The notes below the pieces were generated by a model, which saw only the letters and a program-made list of their open reading frames with translations, searched no databases and was not told the DNA's origin. Shown piece after piece: positions 5,908 through 13,118 of a DNA stretch of 19,304 bases. The translations under genes and the position numbers were made by a program. Positions within the stretch are counted from its first letter, which is position 1. The number at the start of each line of letters is the position of its first letter. The DNA comes from Janthinobacterium agaricidamnosum NBRC 102515 = DSM 9628 (GTDB lineage: Bacteria; Pseudomonadota; Gammaproteobacteria; Burkholderiales; Burkholderiaceae_D): contig NZ_HG322949.1 in the NCBI RefSeq assembly GCF_000723165.1, positions 2,754,920-2,774,223 on the forward strand, given 5' to 3'.

Positions 5908-8082
5908 TCAGACGACGTACAGCGGCGGCGCAAACCATTCCCTCCAGCCTGCTTTCGGAGGCGACAGCGCGAGAAAACCGGTGCGTATACGGCGCCAGTG
6001 GCGGTCAATCGATTCCGGTGTGGCGCTACACACGTGGCTGTCCATGTACAGTTCGATGGCCTCTGCTGCCATGGCGGAGTGACCGCTGGAGACGTTGTCA
6101 ATGGTGTTGTGCAAATCGACAAACAGCGTGCTGAAACCGTAATGGCGCAACTCGGCGCTGGCAGTACGGTAGGCGCCGCCGACGCCGGACAGTTCCATGG
6201 CCAGGTTTAAGCCCAGCGTTTCAGGAAGGAACCTGCGGGGGAAAAGCGAAATACTGAGCCAGAACGCGGGAACCAGGAATGCATCGTTATCAAAGATTGG
6301 CAAGCTGCTGAATTCGCTGCTGCGGAAATCAGGCAATGCCACACCCATCTCCCGCATCAGGTCCCGGTAGATATTCGGATGGTTATATTCTTCGACACCG
6401 TTCCCGATCTCATCGGAAAAAATCTTGTACAGCAGAGCACCGACCGGCGTATCGGCCAGTCCCGCGTGCGTCCATCGCTGTATCCATGCTCCGTCAGCCA
6501 ATATCATTGGGCAGATCTGCACGGCTTCATCCACCACTTCTTCACGGCTTTTGCCGACCGCACCGTCAGTAAGGGTGTAGGCAGCCACCTGCCGCAGGGC
6601 CCGCGATTCAAACCATTGGCGGAACGCGGTTTGGGTATAGCTTGGCGGCGGAGCCGCATCGCAGCCTCTCCTTCCGGCACAACGGCCCAGCCATACCAGT
6701 GCATAGCGCAACGCTTCCTGGTGCGCCTGGGGAAATTCTTCAATATTGAGCAGTTGATGGTAGAGGGCGCGTGCACGTGCTTCCGGGCGATACTTCGCGC
6801 CGACAAATGGACGTTGCGGTGGCGCCGGCGAGATCAGTCCCGGCGTCGCCCGCTGTACTGGACTGCCGCCATGGCAAGGTGCGGGTTCAGCCATTTCAGT
6901 GATCCAGCGGGTGATCACGCCAATTTCCGCGTCTGAAAAAATACGGAACATGGGGCCGCCAAATGCAATCAACCTCGTCAGGAGCAAACTGGATTCCGGC
7001 TTGCCTGGCCTGATCCAGCGCGAGTGCCCAAGCGCTTCGACAAATGCAACCGGATCGCGCACCACCAGTTCGTCAAACGGTTGTCCCTGCATTTTGATGC
7101 GGCTGTGATATCCGACCGCGAAGCGGCCCTTTTCCGCCACCATGCGCACCATGGCCTGTCGCGCAGAACGGAGGTTGCCATGCATTTCCGCGTGTACCGC
7201 GACACACCACTGGCGCCAGATCTGCAACGATTGCATGAAGCCCCGCGCCACCTGGTCCGCATGTGGCGACGCGGTACCGGCTGGCCCGACGATCGCCTCG
7301 ACCGCCTGGCGCAGGAAATTGAGCGCTTCATTGCGGCGCGGCGTCGCTCGCACTGAACTATATAGTGACGTTGACAATGCCCGCTCGGCATCAGCAATGC
7401 ATGCTGGTACGCCGAGCGCTACCTCGAATAACGCGGCGCCAATTGCTTCTGCCTGCCGCCTCGCAGGAAACATTGCAAGGCTGAGCCGGTATGCCGGCAA
7501 TGACCACGATGCAGCAAGCATGTCCACTTGGCTAGCCAGCCGTTCAGAGGAGATCTCCGGCAGGTAAATGCCGGCCTGCTCCAGCAGCCTCCGGTAGCAC
7601 ACGGCATGATGACGCGCATGGTCGCCCTCGCCAGCTTGCCATGCATGGACCCGATGTCCAAGTAATGCAACTGTTTCATGACAATTGCCGGCGTGCGCGA
7701 TATTTTGCAGTACGCAACCTGCAAGCAAGCCCTGCGGTGCGTATTGCGTTAATACAAAACGCGCCCCCTCAACGTCTCCATGCGTCAGCTCAACCCCTGC
7801 CTTAACGTCAGGAATGAATGCCAGCAGTCGGTCGATCCAGGCTTGCAGCACCTCTGGCGCAGAGGTGCTGCGTGCGGCCATGTATTGATGCGCGTGCTCC
7901 ATTCGCGACAGGCATGCATGTGCCGCCTCCAGGGCACCGGCGTAATCCCGTTCCGCCTGCAGCAACATGACACACGTTGCTGCATCGGTGGCAGTCGGCC
8001 CCATGTCATTGGACTCCGCCAGGCGACGACCTGGGCATTCCTGCACTTTCATATCCGTGTCGACCATATTCATCGTGAGCAT
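5908..8082 (-). CDS. Heme-oxygenase-like diiron oxidase (HDO), tandem two-domain protein, 724 aa
   Basis: The C-terminal half (about 430-724) is an iron-containing HDO-type redox domain. SDEIGNGVEEYNH gives Glu558 and His568 with nine residues between, as in SznF-type HDOs, and DLHNTIDNVSSGH gives His658, Asp662 and His668. The N-terminal half carries a second, degenerate copy: residues 153-221 align with 562-631 (LPAYRLSLAMFP versus VPAFWLSISLFP; CYRRLLEQAG versus IYRDLMREMG), keeping His159 but having Gln149 where Glu558 sits. HDOs N-oxidise, cleave or desaturate amino-acid-derived substrates with O2; the substrate here is unknown. Start ATG 8082 follows GGGGAA. First gene of the minus-strand operon, with a candidate promoter at 8198-8226. 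Confidence 0.8.
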   Translation of the reverse strand: MLTMNMVDTDMKVQECPGRRLAESNDMGPTATDAATCVMLLQAERDYAGALEAAHACLSRMEHAHQYMAARSTSAPEVLQAWIDRLLAFIPDVKAGVELTHGDVEGARFVLTQYAPQGLLAGCVLQNIAHAGNCHETVALLGHRVHAWQAGEGDHARHHAVCYRRLLEQAGIYLPEISSERLASQVDMLAASWSLPAYRLSLAMFPARRQAEAIGAALFEVALGVPACIADAERALSTSLYSSVRATPRRNEALNFLRQAVEAIVGPAGTASPHADQVARGFMQSLQIWRQWCVAVHAEMHGNLRSARQAMVRMVAEKGRFAVGYHSRIKMQGQPFDELVVRDPVAFVEALGHSRWIRPGKPESSLLLTRLIAFGGPMFRIFSDAEIGVITRWITEMAEPAPCHGGSPVQRATPGLISPAPPQRPFVGAKYRPEARARALYHQLLNIEEFPQAHQEALRYALVWLGRCAGRRGCDAAPPPSYTQTAFRQWFESRALRQVAAYTLTDGAVGKSREEVVDEAVQICPMILADGAWIQRWTHAGLADTPVGALLYKIFSDEIGNGVEEYNHPNIYRDLMREMGVALPDFRSSEFSSLPIFDNDAFLVPAFWLSISLFPRRFLPETLGLNLAMELSGVGGAYRTASAELRHYGFSTLFVDLHNTIDNVSSGHSAMAAEAIELYMDSHVCSATPESIDRHWRRIRTGFLALSPPKAGWREWFAPPLYVV

Positions 8083-8197
8083 AAGTTCCCCAGGGTTGCG
8101 CTGGACAAGCAGGGGCTGATGCTCCCATCCGTGCCATCAGCAACGCCATCTTCCGTACCGGCGTGGAGCCCTGCATTCGTTATGATTAATGCATATA

Positions 8198-8226
8198 ATG
8201 ATATTTGGAATTTGCATATTAGGCAA
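8198..8226 (-). promoter_or_regulatory. Candidate sigma70 promoter of the HDO-carbamoyltransferase operon
   Basis: Read on the minus strand: -35 TTGCCT (8221-8226), a 17-base spacer, -10 TATCAT (8198-8203), five of six matches in the -10 and four of six in the -35. The leader to the ATG at 8082 would be about 110 bases. It lies in the AT-rich part of the intergenic region. Confidence 0.5.
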
Positions 8227-8393
8227 GATGAAAGGTTAATTATTTTCTAAGTGCGAGACGCCATGCAAACTGTGCGTAGGGAAGGTCGCGCTGCCGATGG
8301 CGGGACTCCACCTAGCGAGCAGCTCGGTTGCAAGGCCATGATGTACGTGAAGGAAGAGGACGGTCTGTCGACGTACCGAAAAATCAATTTTTA

Positions 8394-8406
8394 CATTGTT
8401 ACAATG
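8394..8406. promoter_or_regulatory. Perfect palindrome CATTGT-T-ACAATG, candidate operator
   Basis: Six-base arms around one central base, 122 bp before the decarboxylase start and about 170 bp upstream of the operon's -35 box. The size and symmetry suit a dimeric regulator, but no regulator gene is in the window. Confidence 0.35.
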
Positions 8407-8528
8407 CGCGTGTCTCGGAATGACATAAATCGGTAGACTGTCCAGCAGCCCCGGTCTCCGCGATCCGCGTGGTGGTGTTAAATCTGATGGTTCACGTGTC
8501 CTGCAGTGATAACCTATTGAGGCGATTT

Positions 8529-9794
8529 ATGAATAAACGTTCGTATTTTCATTTATTTTCCACCGCATCCACTACCCACGCCCCACACGTCCTGGAAGAG
8601 TCCAATCGCATTTTTTCAACACATGCCCGCAAGCCTGCGCGTGAACTGGATCCAGCGGTGCGGGCTTTGCTGGAGTTTGTGGAACAGCCGCAAAATGAGT
8701 TTCTCCGCATATACATCGGCAATATGCTGGATGAGACCAATCAGAAAACGCCGATCAACATTAAAACCCCGGCGGACTTTTTCCAGCAGTTGGACAACGC
8801 CTTGCACAGCTATCCGAAATATGATGCGAATTTTATCGCGGCGTTACCGTTTTACGCCGTTTTACAACCCTTCATGGCCAACAAGTACGGCTATTTCTTG
8901 TTTACTAACGAACAGGTCCGGCCTTACTTTGCCGACATTCTCAAGGTCTATCACACTAATCTGGACGGGCCGGAGTCGCTGGTCTATTTGAATGCCTCGT
9001 ATGGCAATTGGCTCAGTGCCGATGCCCGGCAATACCTGAGTCTGGACGAATCCGTCTACGACCCGGACCAGCCGCATGGCGGCTTTCAATCATGGAACGA
9101 TTTCTTCATACGTCCCTTCAAGGACATCAACCAGAGCCGCCCTATCGCTGCGGACCATAACGCCAAGGACATCATCAGCCCGGTTGACGGTCAAGTATGG
9201 AAGATATCAAAGCAGGTTCAGCAAAAGGCTGCTTTCGAGATCAAAGGTGAGCAATATTACCTGACCGATTTGCTGGATGAAGCCCCGCAAAGTGAGTTGC
9301 TCCAGCCATTCATAGACGGCCTGGCGGTGCAAATCGTATTGATGCCATTCAATTATCACCGCTGGCACGCGCCAGTGACGGGGCGGATCAAGAAGGTCAA
9401 GACCGTACCCGGCCTGTTCTTTGCGGCGCCCACGCCGGACCAGGATTACGCCGCGTCATTCCCATTCCTGAGCCATGTGAATACCCGTACCATCGTGTTC
9501 ATCGAGCCGCAGGATGCGTCCATCGGCGAGATCGCCCTGATTTTTGTCGGCTTGACGGAAGTGTCCTCGTGCCAAGCCACAATCAACGAAGGCGACACGG
9601 TGCAGCTGGGGGACGAGATCGGGTATTTTGCCTTTGGCGGATCGACCTGCTGCATGCTGTTCGATAAATCAAAGATTGCGGAGCTGTACATTACCGACGA
9701 CACGACCTTGTCGGATGGCGGCGGCCAGGCATTGGCTGACGACAAGCTCAGCAACATTGTGCAGGTGCGCCAAACCATCGCGTCGGCGTTGTGA
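8529..9794 (+). CDS. Phosphatidylserine-decarboxylase-family protein (PsiD-like amino-acid decarboxylase type)
   Basis: A 421-aa pyruvoyl-type decarboxylase. The C-terminal catalytic part has the family triad: Asp in SPVDG, His in the YHRWHAPVTG loop, and the self-cleavage site FGGST, whose Ser becomes the pyruvoyl group; GGST replaces the LGST usual in Psd. About 200 extra N-terminal residues (including the FIAALPFYAVLQPFM stretch) correspond to the PSDC-type region of long members, which include the L-tryptophan decarboxylase PsiD (similar length) as well as uncharacterised ones. No membrane segment is evident, arguing against a housekeeping lipid role. Start ATG 8529 follows GAGG. Divergent from the HDO operon. 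Substrate (amino acid or lipid) is undetermined. Confidence 0.82.
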   Translation: MNKRSYFHLFSTASTTHAPHVLEESNRIFSTHARKPARELDPAVRALLEFVEQPQNEFLRIYIGNMLDETNQKTPINIKTPADFFQQLDNALHSYPKYDANFIAALPFYAVLQPFMANKYGYFLFTNEQVRPYFADILKVYHTNLDGPESLVYLNASYGNWLSADARQYLSLDESVYDPDQPHGGFQSWNDFFIRPFKDINQSRPIAADHNAKDIISPVDGQVWKISKQVQQKAAFEIKGEQYYLTDLLDEAPQSELLQPFIDGLAVQIVLMPFNYHRWHAPVTGRIKKVKTVPGLFFAAPTPDQDYAASFPFLSHVNTRTIVFIEPQDASIGEIALIFVGLTEVSSCQATINEGDTVQLGDEIGYFAFGGSTCCMLFDKSKIAELYITDDTTLSDGGGQALADDKLSNIVQVRQTIASAL

Positions 9795-9797
9795 TCC

Positions 9798-9836
9798 CGG
9801 GAGCATCACTCGCTCAAGGGCGGCGTGATGCTCCCG
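9798..9836. terminator. Hairpin between convergent genes, possible bidirectional terminator
   Basis: A perfect 12-bp stem (CGGGAGCATCAC paired with GTGATGCTCCCG) with a 15-base loop starts four bases after the decarboxylase stop. No T tract follows, so it may be a weak or factor-dependent terminator separating it from the convergent photolyase gene. Confidence 0.5.
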
Positions 9837-9874
9837 CGAGGTACTGCTGCCGATCTCCCGGCTCTTGCCGTCAA

Positions 9875-11419
9875 TCACAAGGAATTCAGATCTGCCAACA
9901 CCCTGCGCGCCTGTTCCTTGAAATCAGCGATCGCCGCCGTATCCATCTTCGCCAACTGGCGATAGGCCATGCCGATGCGCGGATTGCGCTCCAAGGTAGC
10001 GGCATTGCGATGAAAGAAATCCCAGTACAGCGCGTTAAATGGGCAGGCCCGCTCGCCTATGCGCGCTTTTTTATCGTAATGGCAGCCTTTGCAATAATCG
10101 CTCATGCGGTCGATGTAGGCAGCGCTGGAGACATACGGCTTGGTGGCTAGCAGGCCGCCGTCGGCGAACTGGCTCATGCCGATGGTATTGGGCAGTTCCA
10201 CCCACTCGAAGGCATCGATATAAATGCCCAGATACCAGCGATGCACTTGCGCCGTATCCAGGCCGGCGAGCAGCGCAAAATTGCCGATTACCATCAAGCG
10301 CTGGATGTGATGCGCATGCGCCTGCTCCAGCGACTGGGTAATCGCATGCGACAGGCAATTCATCTTGGTCTTGCCGTCCCAAAACCAGTGCGGCAGCGCG
10401 CGTTGGTGACCAAAAAAATTCTTGCTGGCGTACCCAGGCATGTGGGTCCAGTAGACGCCACGCACATATTCACGCCACCCTAATATCTGCCGGATAAAGC
10501 CCTCCACCGCGGCCAACGGCGCATGGCCGGCATGGAAGGCCGCCTCCGCCTTGGCCACGACCTCGCGCGGATTCAGCATCTTGACATTCAGCGCAAACGA
10601 TAACAGCGAATGAAACAGGCGCCAGGCCCTGGTATTCATCGCATCCTGGAAATCACCGAAATGCGGCAGCGCTGTATCAATGAAGGCATCGAGTTGTTGC
10701 AGGGCTTGGTCCCGGTTCAGCGCCCAGGGCAACTGATCGGCCTTGGGCGCGCCGAAGCTCTGGACGCCCGCAGCCACAATGGTGCGCCATAGGTCGGAAT
10801 GGTCATGCAGCGTCCGGACATCGCGCGGTTCGGCCGGCACACCACGCCAGGGCTTGCGGTTGTCGTGATCAAAATTCCACTGGCCGCCGAGCGGCTTCCC
10901 GGCATCGTCCATCAATACCTGGTGCGCGCTGCGCATCTGGCGGTAGAAAAATTCCATCAGCCATTGCTTGCGGCCGGCGAAAATATCAGCGGCTTCATTG
11001 CGGCTGGTATAGAAATGATCGCTGTCGACCATCATCCATCGGATCGGCGAGCGGCGTCCATGCTGATACAGTTGCTCATCAAGGCGCCACTCGTCGGGCG
11101 CTTGATATTCAAATGCACAGGCGTCATAGTGTTTTATCAGCGCATCGATATTTTCCGGGATCGAGCGTGCGCTTTCCTGATCGTCAATGGCGATGTAGTG
11201 CACCTGGTGCCCTGCCTCGCGCAACTGCCGCGCCATATCGCGCATCGCCGCAAAGATCGCCAGGATTTTTTGCGCGTGATGCAGTACATAATCAGTCTCT
11301 TGCCGCACTTCCATCAAGATATACATGGTGGATGGGTCGACTTCGCTGAACCAGCGATGTTGCAGATTGAGCTGGTCACCCAGTATCAGCCGGAGTGTGT
11401 GCTGCGGTGGAGGCATCAT
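9875..11419 (-). CDS. [4Fe-4S] bacterial cryptochrome/photolyase (FeS-BCP, PhrB/CryB type)
   Basis: A 514-aa FAD protein of the FeS-BCP group, which repairs (6-4) photoproducts or acts as a light sensor. The N-terminal Rossmann-like antenna domain begins TLRLILGDQLN. The all-helical FAD domain includes FIRQILGWREYVRGVYW, and its C-terminus holds the iron-sulfur ligands Cys355, Cys443, Cys446 and Cys459. These have exactly the spacing of Cys350, 438, 441 and 454 in Agrobacterium PhrB. The frame opens further to 11617, but the family start is MMPPPQHTLRL at 11419, with only a weak AAAGA ribosome site. An ATTATA motif (TATAAT on the coding strand, 11432-11437) is close to the start. Likely unrelated to the neighbouring cluster. 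Confidence 0.93.
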   Translation of the reverse strand: MMPPPQHTLRLILGDQLNLQHRWFSEVDPSTMYILMEVRQETDYVLHHAQKILAIFAAMRDMARQLREAGHQVHYIAIDDQESARSIPENIDALIKHYDACAFEYQAPDEWRLDEQLYQHGRRSPIRWMMVDSDHFYTSRNEAADIFAGRKQWLMEFFYRQMRSAHQVLMDDAGKPLGGQWNFDHDNRKPWRGVPAEPRDVRTLHDHSDLWRTIVAAGVQSFGAPKADQLPWALNRDQALQQLDAFIDTALPHFGDFQDAMNTRAWRLFHSLLSFALNVKMLNPREVVAKAEAAFHAGHAPLAAVEGFIRQILGWREYVRGVYWTHMPGYASKNFFGHQRALPHWFWDGKTKMNCLSHAITQSLEQAHAHHIQRLMVIGNFALLAGLDTAQVHRWYLGIYIDAFEWVELPNTIGMSQFADGGLLATKPYVSSAAYIDRMSDYCKGCHYDKKARIGERACPFNALYWDFFHRNAATLERNPRIGMAYRQLAKMDTAAIADFKEQARRVLADLNSL

Positions 11420-11755
11420 TATTCTTTGTAAATTATAGTGGTCCCGGACTGTAGCGCATCGGCGATCAGCCGTTGCTTTTCTTTTTCGCCATTCTCCATC
11501 ATAATCAAGCCTCCATGCGATGTCTATCGACACCACGCAGCCATCCAGTGAGCATAGACAGTATCGTGATGCTGCACCTGGTCCGATGGCGAGTGCCACC
11601 TCGCTCGCCATCATCACAGTGGTTACTGCCCGTTAACGGCGCATGTACTCTGGCGCGTACCCTCTTCCGCGCTCATTACAGCCGGCTCACAGCGTCCTTT
11701 CATTTCTTTCAAAGCATTGGAAGTGACTTTCTTCATTGTCAGTAACCATCATCAT
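11420..11755. other. Divergent intergenic region, photolyase / MFS
   Basis: 336 bp without a credible gene. It contains TATAAT on the minus strand at 11432-11437, a 9-bp inverted repeat at 11585-11612 and the palindrome CCGTTAACGG at 11630-11639. No clear promoter for the MFS gene is seen. Confidence 0.45.
11585..11612. repeat. Inverted repeat GATGGCGAG / CTCGCCATC
   Basis: Perfect 9-bp arms with a 10-base loop in the divergent intergenic region; could be an operator or leader hairpin. No T tract. Confidence 0.45.
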
Positions 11756-12943
11756 ATGCACACATCCGTGTCAACGGCCTCCGCGCCACCACTACGCAGC
11801 TTGCTGCTGATACTCGCCATTGTCGCCGGCGTTTCGATCGCTAACATTTACTATAATCAACCATTGCTCGACAACATACGGCTATCGTTCCCTCATCAGG
11901 ACAAGTGGATCGGCGCCGTGCCTGGCGCCGGTCAAATTGGCTTCGCCATCGGCATGCTGATGCTGGCTCCACTGGGCGACCGGCTGGACCGCCGCCGGCT
12001 GATCCTGGTGCAGATCGTCGGGCTCTGCCTGGCGCTCATTGCGACGGCGATGGCGTCGTCCCTGTTCATGCTGATTGGCGCGGTCTTTGCCATCGGCGTA
12101 TTTGCCAGCATGGCGCAACAGGCAGGACCGTTTGCCGCCGAGCTCGCTCCCGCAACGCAGCGCGGCCATGCCATCGGTACCGTCATGGGCGGGCTGTTAC
12201 TGGGCATATTGCTGGCCCGGACAGCGTCGGGCTTCGTCGCGGAACATTTTGGATGGCGCGCGGTGTTCCTGGCGGCGGTCTTCCCGATGATAACGCTGGC
12301 CGCGCTGGTGGCCAGATACTTGCCAGCCAGTCATCCCACCTCGACACTGACGTACCCCAAACTGCTGGCTTCCTTGTGGCAGCTGTTCCTGGAGTTTCGC
12401 CTGTTGCGCGAAGCCGCGCTGACCGGCGCCGCCTTGTTTGCCGCGTTCAGTCTGTTCTGGTCCATTCTTTCCTTATTACTTGCTCATCCGCCATTCAATC
12501 TCGGGCCGGCGGCGTCCGGGCTGTTCGGCATCGTTGCCGCCGCGGGAGCGGTCACGGCGCCATGGGCCGGCAAATGCTCCGACCGCTGGGGCTCGCGGCG
12601 GGCCATTTCCCTCGCAATCGGACTGGTCGCGCTATCTTTTGTCATCTTTAGTTTCTCGGGAGCCAGTCTGGCCGGCCTGGTGATCGGTGTCATCGTATTG
12701 GATGTCGGGCTGCAAGTTGCGCAAACACCCAATCAGTCACGCATCTTCGCCCTGGCGCCGGCAGCGCGCAGCCGCCTGAATACGGTGTACATGATTTGCT
12801 ATTTTTGTGGCGGCGCACTGGGATCGGCCGTCGGTATTTTTGCCTGGCAGACTTTCGGTTGGCCAGGCGCATGCGCAGCCGGCATCTTTTTCTCCGCGGT
12901 GGCGGCGGGCAGCCATTTTCGAGGCAATGGAATATCCGGCTAA
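11756..12943 (+). CDS. Major facilitator superfamily transporter
   Basis: A 395-aa inner-membrane protein with about twelve hydrophobic segments. The N-terminal ANIYYNQPLLDNI motif is typical of the drug/sugar-type MFS group containing YgaY, and MFS motif A is present in the loop between helices 2 and 3 (GDRLDRRRL) with a related GKCSDRWGSRRA between helices 8 and 9. The start is unsure: the ATG at 11756 (MHTSVSTASAPP) is the only ATG before the first helix but has no clear ribosome site; in-frame TTG 11717 and GTG 11723 are alternatives. The substrate cannot be told from sequence. It stands alone between the photolyase and esterase genes. Confidence 0.9.
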   Translation: MHTSVSTASAPPLRSLLLILAIVAGVSIANIYYNQPLLDNIRLSFPHQDKWIGAVPGAGQIGFAIGMLMLAPLGDRLDRRRLILVQIVGLCLALIATAMASSLFMLIGAVFAIGVFASMAQQAGPFAAELAPATQRGHAIGTVMGGLLLGILLARTASGFVAEHFGWRAVFLAAVFPMITLAALVARYLPASHPTSTLTYPKLLASLWQLFLEFRLLREAALTGAALFAAFSLFWSILSLLLAHPPFNLGPAASGLFGIVAAAGAVTAPWAGKCSDRWGSRRAISLAIGLVALSFVIFSFSGASLAGLVIGVIVLDVGLQVAQTPNQSRIFALAPAARSRLNTVYMICYFCGGALGSAVGIFAWQTFGWPGACAAGIFFSAVAAGSHFRGNGISG

Positions 12944-12987
12944 TCCACGATGCGCGGCACGTAGCCGGCGGCGCCGCTCAAGCGAGT

Positions 12988-13004
12988 CATACTTATAAAG
13001 TATG
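12988..13004. repeat. Short palindrome CATACTT-ATA-AAGTATG
   Basis: Perfect 7-bp arms with a 3-base centre, 22 bases upstream of the esterase promoter -35 box and 45 bases after the MFS stop. It may be an operator; as a terminator it would be weak because it is AT-rich and no T run follows. Confidence 0.35.
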
Positions 13005-13025
13005 GTAATAGCGGCTTTCATGTAT

Positions 13026-13054
13026 TTTACAGATATGACGCGCGGGCCTATGAT
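13026..13054 (+). promoter_or_regulatory. Sigma70 promoter of the exported hydrolase gene
   Basis: TTTACA (-35, 13026-13031), exactly 17 bases, TATGAT (-10, 13049-13054); five of six matches in each box. It lies 65 bases upstream of the ATG at 13119. Confidence 0.6.
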
Positions 13055-13118
13055 CCCTGCTGACGGCCGCTGATGTTACGATGCGGTCGCCCGTTTGATT
13101 GATTTGACAGAGGCTACC

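Larger units (their letters stand above)
8083..8528. other. Divergent regulatory region between the HDO operon and the decarboxylase gene
   Basis: 446 bp without a credible gene. Bases about 8175-8252 are strikingly AT-rich compared with the coding DNA around them and include a perfect TATAAT on the plus strand (8194-8199) with no good -35 box. It also holds the minus-strand promoter at 8198-8226 and the palindrome at 8394-8406. The one open frame across part of it (8251-8436) has no ribosome site and no protein character. Confidence 0.55.

Noticed and set aside
5880..6122. N-terminal extension of the carbamoyltransferase frame
   Set aside because: It overlaps the conserved C-terminus of the HDO gene, and the family N-terminus begins at MLKKTYLLGL.
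8251..8436. 61-aa plus-strand frame in the divergent gap
   Set aside because: Non-ATG start, no ribosome site, no protein-like pattern, and it spans the candidate operator.
11420..11617. Upstream extension of the photolyase frame
   Set aside because: The FeS-BCP family begins at the TLRLILGDQLN strand; the extra stretch has no family resemblance or ribosome site.
11473..11745. 90-aa plus-strand frame before the MFS gene
   Set aside because: No ribosome site, unusual composition, and it covers intergenic inverted repeats; no family resemblance.
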